Part shown: piece after piece, positions 60,456 through 64,000 of the stretch | Numbering within the stretch: position 1 is the stretch's first letter | Layout of the letters: the number at the start of each line of letters is the position of its first letter | Source of the DNA: Pyxidicoccus parkwaysis | Lineage (GTDB): Bacteria > Myxococcota > Myxococcia > Myxococcales > Myxococcaceae | Assembly (NCBI RefSeq): GCF_017301735.1 | Contig: NZ_CP071090.1 | Coordinates: 11,329,001 to 11,393,000, forward strand | Reading direction: 5' to 3' | Length of the DNA stretch: 64,000 nt | Translations under genes and position numbers: made by a program | Notes under the pieces: model-generated | Seen by the model: only the letters and a program-made list of their open reading frames with translations | Told to the model about the DNA's origin: nothing | Databases searched by the model: none

Positions 60456-62078
60456 ATGACACCGCGTGCCGATGCCGTCGCTGACGACTTCCAGTTGCTG
60501 GTGAGCGTCCTCCCCGGGGCCCTGCAGGCGGCGGTGCGAGCGCTGCCGCCCCAGCAGGTGCTGGAGGTGGTGATGGATTTGGGCCGCCCGCCCGAGGCGC
60601 GGCTCGTGGACCGGGTGGAGCGGCTTCGCGAGGAGCCCGTGCTCCGCGAGGATTTGGAGCACGTGCTCGCGCAGGTGGGGCCGCCGGGGGACGACAACCG
60701 CGCCGGAATCGAGCGGACGCTGCACCGCGTGTCGGCCATCCGCAACCGGAAGGGCAAGGTGGTGGGCCTGACGCTGCGGGTGGGGCGCGCGATTTTCGGC
60801 ACCATCGACATGCTGAAGGACCTCATCGGCTCGGGGCGGAACATCCTGCTGCTGGGGCGTCCGGGCGTGGGGAAGACGACGAAGCTGCGCGAGGTGGCGC
60901 GCGTGCTGGCGGATGACTTGCGCAAGCGCGTGATGGTGGTGGACACGTCCAACGAGATTGGCGGGGACGGGGACGTGCCGCACCCGGGCATCGGCGGGGC
61001 GCGGCGGATGCAGGTGTCGCGGCCGGACCGTCAGCACGACGTGATGATTGAGGCCGTGGAGAACCACATGCCCGAGGCCATCATCGTCGACGAGATTGGC
61101 ACGTCGGCGGAGGCCGCGGCGGCGCGGACGATTGCGGAGCGCGGCGTGCAGCTCGTGGCCACGGCGCACGGCAACACGCTGGAGAACCTGGTGCTGAACC
61201 CCACGCTGTCGGACCTCGTGGGCGGGGTGCACACGGTGACGTTGAGCGACGAGGAGGCGCGGCGGCGCAACACGCAGAAGACCATCAGCGAGCGCAAGGC
61301 GCCGCCCACGTTCGACATCGTGGTGGAGATGGTGAGCCGGGACGAGGTGCTGGTGCACCCGGACACGGCGGAGTCGGTGGACCGGCTCCTGGCGGGCCAG
61401 GCGGTGGGCGGCGAGCGCCGGAAGCAGGACGCGGACTCGGGGCAGGTGGAGGTGGAGGAGGTGAAGGCCGCGCCGCCGTCACTGCCCTCGCTGCGGCCAG
61501 GGCGCACGGCGGGGCCGGGCGTCACGCGGGGGGCGGAGAGCATCCTCGCGCGGGTGCCGGGCATGGGTGGGACGACGAAGGTCTATGCGCACGCGGTGAG
61601 CAGGGACCTGCTGACGAAGGTGCTGCGGGAGCTGAACGTGGACGTGCGGCTGGTGAGCCGGCTGGAGGCGGCTGACATGGTGGTGACGCTGCGCTCGAGG
61701 GCGAACGACCCGAGGCTGCGGCGCACGGCGGAGAAGTCAGGGGCGCGGGTGGAGGTGGTGAAGCGCAACAGCTCTGCGGAGTTGCGCCGCGTGCTGAAGA
61801 CGGCCTTCAACGTGGTGGAGGGCGTGGACGAGGACCAGGTCCGCGAGGCGGTGGCGGAGGTGGAGCACGCGATTGAGAGGGTGCTTAGCGAGGGCGTCTC
61901 GGTGCCACTGGCGCCGAGGCCGCCGAGGTTGAGGAAGCTGCAGCACCGGCTGGTGAGCCGCTACCACCTGGAGGCGGTGAGCCACGGCAGTGAGCCCACG
62001 CGGCACCTCACCATCTACCCGCTGGGCGCGGAGGTGGACGCAGCGCTCGCGCAGGAGGAGGCGGAGGGGTCGGCGTGA
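60456..62078 (+). CDS. SpoIIIAA/Ycf45-type AAA ATPase with C-terminal R3H domain
   Basis: ATG 60456 is chosen because AAGGGAC lies upstream; ATG 60432 has no ribosome site. The product is 540 residues. The ATPase core has Walker A L-L-L-G-R-P-G-V-G-K-T-T-K near residue 132, V-M-V-V-D-T-S-N-E-I-G-G-D-G-D near 160, and Walker B A-I-I-V-D-E-I-G near 210. It resembles the cyanobacterial/plastid Ycf45 family and sporulation protein SpoIIIAA. A linker of about 80 residues leads to a C-terminal nucleic-acid-binding region ending in an R3H-like helix (R-L-V-S-R-Y-H-L-E-A-V-S-H-G). A role with RNA or DNA, possibly chaperoning, is inferred. The last 68 bp are duplicated downstream. Confidence 0.88.
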   Translation: MTPRADAVADDFQLLVSVLPGALQAAVRALPPQQVLEVVMDLGRPPEARLVDRVERLREEPVLREDLEHVLAQVGPPGDDNRAGIERTLHRVSAIRNRKGKVVGLTLRVGRAIFGTIDMLKDLIGSGRNILLLGRPGVGKTTKLREVARVLADDLRKRVMVVDTSNEIGGDGDVPHPGIGGARRMQVSRPDRQHDVMIEAVENHMPEAIIVDEIGTSAEAAAARTIAERGVQLVATAHGNTLENLVLNPTLSDLVGGVHTVTLSDEEARRRNTQKTISERKAPPTFDIVVEMVSRDEVLVHPDTAESVDRLLAGQAVGGERRKQDADSGQVEVEEVKAAPPSLPSLRPGRTAGPGVTRGAESILARVPGMGGTTKVYAHAVSRDLLTKVLRELNVDVRLVSRLEAADMVVTLRSRANDPRLRRTAEKSGARVEVVKRNSSAELRRVLKTAFNVVEGVDEDQVREAVAEVEHAIERVLSEGVSVPLAPRPPRLRKLQHRLVSRYHLEAVSHGSEPTRHLTIYPLGAEVDAALAQEEAEGSA

Positions 62079-62149
62079 GTGTCTACCTAGTGGGCGCGGA
62101 GGTGGATGCCGCGCTCGCGCAAGAGGAAGTCGAAGGGATGGCCTGGGTG
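62014..62149 (+). repeat. 68-bp tandem duplication of the R3H gene 3' end
   Basis: 62014-62081 and 62082-62149 align throughout. The first contains the gene's Y-P-L-G-A-E-V-D-A-A-L-A-Q-E-E ending and TGA. The second repeats G-A-E-V-D-A-A-L-A-Q-E-E in another phase, and its counterpart of the stop reads TGG. It differs at about 13 positions. Confidence 0.85.
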
Positions 62150-62232
62150 GTGGGGGGATTCAGGAGTTGAGTAGGAGATAGACGACCTTGAGGGTTGGGT
62201 CCGCCAGCGCGGGAGGTCCGGTATGAAGAGCC

Positions 62233-62658
62233 ATGCTCGGGCGACTGTGGCTCACCGGCCTTGTAGTGCTCCTGCTCCTTCCGGGCTGTGTGTCGATTGC
62301 AGGCTCCCCAGGAGGGATATCGCCCTCGCAATTCAGATTCGCGCCTCTGGTACCGAAGGGACGAGGTGCGGCAGGCGGTTGGAAGGCCGCACAGGTGGTC
62401 ATCAACCTCGTGCGAATGCCGAATGACCCCACCGTCGTCTCATGTGCTCTGTCCGTGGAGGTTCCCGAGGTCAACAAGGATGGGAAGGTCACGGACGGCT
62501 TCGCACAGCGTGCCGCGGCCATGGCGGCAGATGAGGTCGCAGCGAGAGTTGCCGGGCAGGGACTTCTCGCCGCGGAGCTTTGCGAGAGCTTTCGTCGGGA
62601 AATGCTGCGGGAACTCGACCTGCTCATCGCCGGAGCGCGCATCCGGCGGATGCTGTAG
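62233..62658 (+). CDS. Lipoprotein of unknown function
   Basis: The product has 141 residues. The signal peptide ends L-L-P-G-C at about residue 19. The mature part is alpha-helical near the end (A-A-A-M-A-A-D-E-V-A-A-R-V). The coding has a lower GC content and less biased codons than the rest of the window. It is followed 27 bp later by another unrecognised gene with the same bias, suggesting the two arrived together. No family is recognised. Confidence 0.7.
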   Translation: MLGRLWLTGLVVLLLLPGCVSIAGSPGGISPSQFRFAPLVPKGRGAAGGWKAAQVVINLVRMPNDPTVVSCALSVEVPEVNKDGKVTDGFAQRAAAMAADEVAARVAGQGLLAAELCESFRREMLRELDLLIAGARIRRML

Positions 62659-62685
62659 CGGGGATTGACCTTACGTGTGCCACCT

Positions 62686-63276
62686 ATGACCTCTTCGCCT
62701 TCGGTGGAGCAGCTCTTTGAGTTGGTCTCCCATTACTTCCCTTCCGGCCGCCGTGGCGAAGACCCGGGCTACGACGCCACGCCAGAAATCCAGCGACTTA
62801 ATGCATTGCGCAAGCAGTCGCTGGAGGAAGGTCAGGAGCGGTGGGAGCGGTTCCTGACCCGTCTTCGCGAAGCACTGCCGGAAAATAGGGTCGAGGACTG
62901 GAGCGTGCTCTGGTCCGATGACAACTGCTGGCGGGTGCGGGTCTCTCATCCGGAAACATTGCTCACCCCGGACGGCGGCAAGGTGTTCCGTGACGTGGTC
63001 GGACTGGTCAGCATCCTGGTGCCCGCCGCCGCGACATACACCTCGATAAAGAAGAAGCGGGGAGAACGCTACGAGCCTTCGACACTCTTCTACGAGCCGG
63101 TGCCCGAGATGCGCGCATACGAAGAAACCCTGCTGGCGGTCATGCGCGCCGAGCTCGGCGTGGAGCGGCTGCCCAACAAGACGCTCCTCACCCTGGTTCC
63201 CGACATCCAGTGGGGCAATGTCTTCCTTGGCGAGGTCCGCCTCATCGACTGCCTCTTCACTGACGACCGCTGGTGA
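62686..63276 (+). CDS. Unrecognised cytosolic protein
   Basis: ATG 62686 gives 196 residues; a TTG at 62665 with GGGGA before it is an alternative. The protein is mixed alpha/beta, without signal or membrane segments, and aromatic-rich (V-S-H-Y-F-P-S-G near the start, D-D-N-C-W-R-V-R-V-S-H-P near residue 90, W-G-N-V-F-L-G-E-V near the end). Its neighbour is a small lipoprotein with similar base composition. Size, composition and setting are like effector-immunity pairs, but nothing proves this. A terminator follows. Confidence 0.65.
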   Translation: MTSSPSVEQLFELVSHYFPSGRRGEDPGYDATPEIQRLNALRKQSLEEGQERWERFLTRLREALPENRVEDWSVLWSDDNCWRVRVSHPETLLTPDGGKVFRDVVGLVSILVPAAATYTSIKKKRGERYEPSTLFYEPVPEMRAYEETLLAVMRAELGVERLPNKTLLTLVPDIQWGNVFLGEVRLIDCLFTDDRW

Positions 63277-63283
63277 GCACCCC

Positions 63284-63314
63284 CGAGGGGACGGCTTGAG
63301 TCACCGTCCCCTCG
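63284..63314. terminator. Bidirectional hairpin between convergent genes
   Basis: CGAGGGGACGG (63284-63294) pairs perfectly with CCGTCCCCTCG (63304-63314) across 9 bases. It lies between the unknown protein and the peptidase gene. Confidence 0.8.
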
Positions 63315-63327
63315 TGTCGAGCCGGCC

Positions 63328-64000
63328 TCAGTTCCGGTCGAGGTACGTCTTGTACGCGTCGAAGCCGTAGTCGCGGCCGAGGAAGTCCTTCACCAACTCA
63401 GCGGCGGGCTTGGAGCCTCCGGGCTCCAGCACGGTGCGGCGGTACTTCATCGCCGTCTCCCGGTCCAGGTACCCGTGCTTCTCGAACTCCGTCTCCAAAT
63501 CCTTCGCGATGACGGACGACCACAGGTACGTGTAGTAGGCCGCCGAGTACGAATCCAGATGCCCGAAGGCGAGCTCGAAGTGCGTGCCGTCCCGGTACTC
63601 GTGCTTGAAGGGACTCAGCTTCTTCTGCAGCGCCAGCATCGCCTGCGTCGTGTCGAAGCCCGGCTTGCGCGTGTAGTAGTCCAGGCTCACCGCCGACAGG
63701 AACAACTGCCGCCGGGACCACAGCCCCTTGCCGAACTCCTTGGATGCCCGCAGCTTCGCCACCAGCTCCGCCGGAATCGTCTCGCCCGTCTGGTGGTGCT
63801 TCGCGAACTGCGTCAGCACCTGCGGGTTGCTCGCCCACTGCTGCAGCAGCATGGACGGCGTCTCCACGAAGTCCCACTCCACCCGCGTGCCGGAGATGCC
63901 GCTCCACTCCTGGCGGCCCGCGAAGATGGCGTGTACCAGGTGGCCGAACTCGTGGAAGAACGTCTCCACCTCGTCGTACGTCATCAGCTCGCCGGCCCGG
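63328..64000 (-). CDS. M3-family oligopeptidase, C-terminal part
   Basis: The gene continues beyond the window; 224 C-terminal residues are present. The zinc motif H-E-F-G-H lies near 63930, preceded by the typical T-Y-D-E-V-E-T-F-F. It continues with the family's D-F-V-E-T-P-S-M-L-L-Q-Q-W segment and a helix-rich end containing H-L-D-S-Y-S-A-A-Y-Y-T-Y-L-W-S. Together these identify an oligopeptidase A/thimet-like Zn peptidase, which degrades short peptides. Whether the missing N-terminus has a signal peptide, as many myxobacterial homologues do, cannot be seen. Confidence 0.93.
   Translation of the reverse strand, partial: RAGELMTYDEVETFFHEFGHLVHAIFAGRQEWSGISGTRVEWDFVETPSMLLQQWASNPQVLTQFAKHHQTGETIPAELVAKLRASKEFGKGLWSRRQLFLSAVSLDYYTRKPGFDTTQAMLALQKKLSPFKHEYRDGTHFELAFGHLDSYSAAYYTYLWSSVIAKDLETEFEKHGYLDRETAMKYRRTVLEPGGSKPAAELVKDFLGRDYGFDAYKTYLDRN

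Overview
The window is a GC-rich (about 70%) chromosomal segment from a myxobacterium, most likely the Myxococcus/Corallococcus/Pyxidicoccus group. The signs are strong G/C at third codon positions, GTG and TTG starts with GGAGG-type ribosome binding sites, a giant Ser/Thr kinase-ATPase-histidine kinase hybrid, many lipoproteins with Asp-Ala-Gly/Thr spacer tails, DUF1552/DUF1592 proteins, and a DUF2277 protein. No rRNA, tRNA, CRISPR array, prophage or insertion sequence was found. The window begins inside or at the start of one gene and ends inside another.

Layout. 1-6353: a tightly coupled + strand operon with a membrane/FG-GAP/UnbV fusion, a GNAT-like protein, a GH3 adenylate-forming enzyme and a Rieske oxygenase. 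6493-9497: a charged repeat protein and a secreted thermolysin-like protease. 9689-18089: two signalling kinases and a double hexapeptide-repeat protein. 18692-24037: a MATE exporter and two paralogous lipoproteins. 24072-28495: an amidohydrolase, a double GNAT protein, and a translationally coupled PAP2 phosphatase and desaturase. 28524-30241: a NemR-type electrophile sensor with an enone/quinone-type reductase. 30437-36057: an ECF-like sigma factor, SDR, Cys-rich secreted proteins, MFS carrier, DUF2277, GNAT and DUF2911. 36070-39820: a complete ferric-iron-type ABC importer. 39947-43999: an acyltransferase, a TetR regulator with a repeat tail, a decayed gene, and a divergent SnoaL/MarR pair. 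44230-51418: a GH15-like protein, a 14-repeat WD40 lipoprotein, and a cytochrome/beta-helix pair. 51933-56993: an FKBP isomerase, two alpha/beta hydrolases, and two CAP-domain proteins around a small ORF. 57101-62078: the coupled DUF1592-DUF1552 pair and an R3H/AAA protein. 62233-64000: two unknown proteins and the C-terminal part of an M3 oligopeptidase.

The most unusual signal lies at gene ends. At eight genes the last codons, usually including the stop codon, are repeated in tandem downstream with periods of 31-95 bp and 2-7 units. The clearest case follows the hydrolase at 53877-54959: seven units each end in GAA-TGA preceded by variants of the same last codons. The same pattern occurs after the big kinase, the hexapeptide protein, the acyltransferase, MarR, GH3, SnoaL and the R3H protein. 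In the last two the copied stop has mutated. The TetR gene carries an in-frame 69-72 bp coding repeat and has lost any local stop, so its frame runs into the next gene. These look like recurrent tandem amplifications of gene 3' ends, several of them able to form hairpins around the stop codon.
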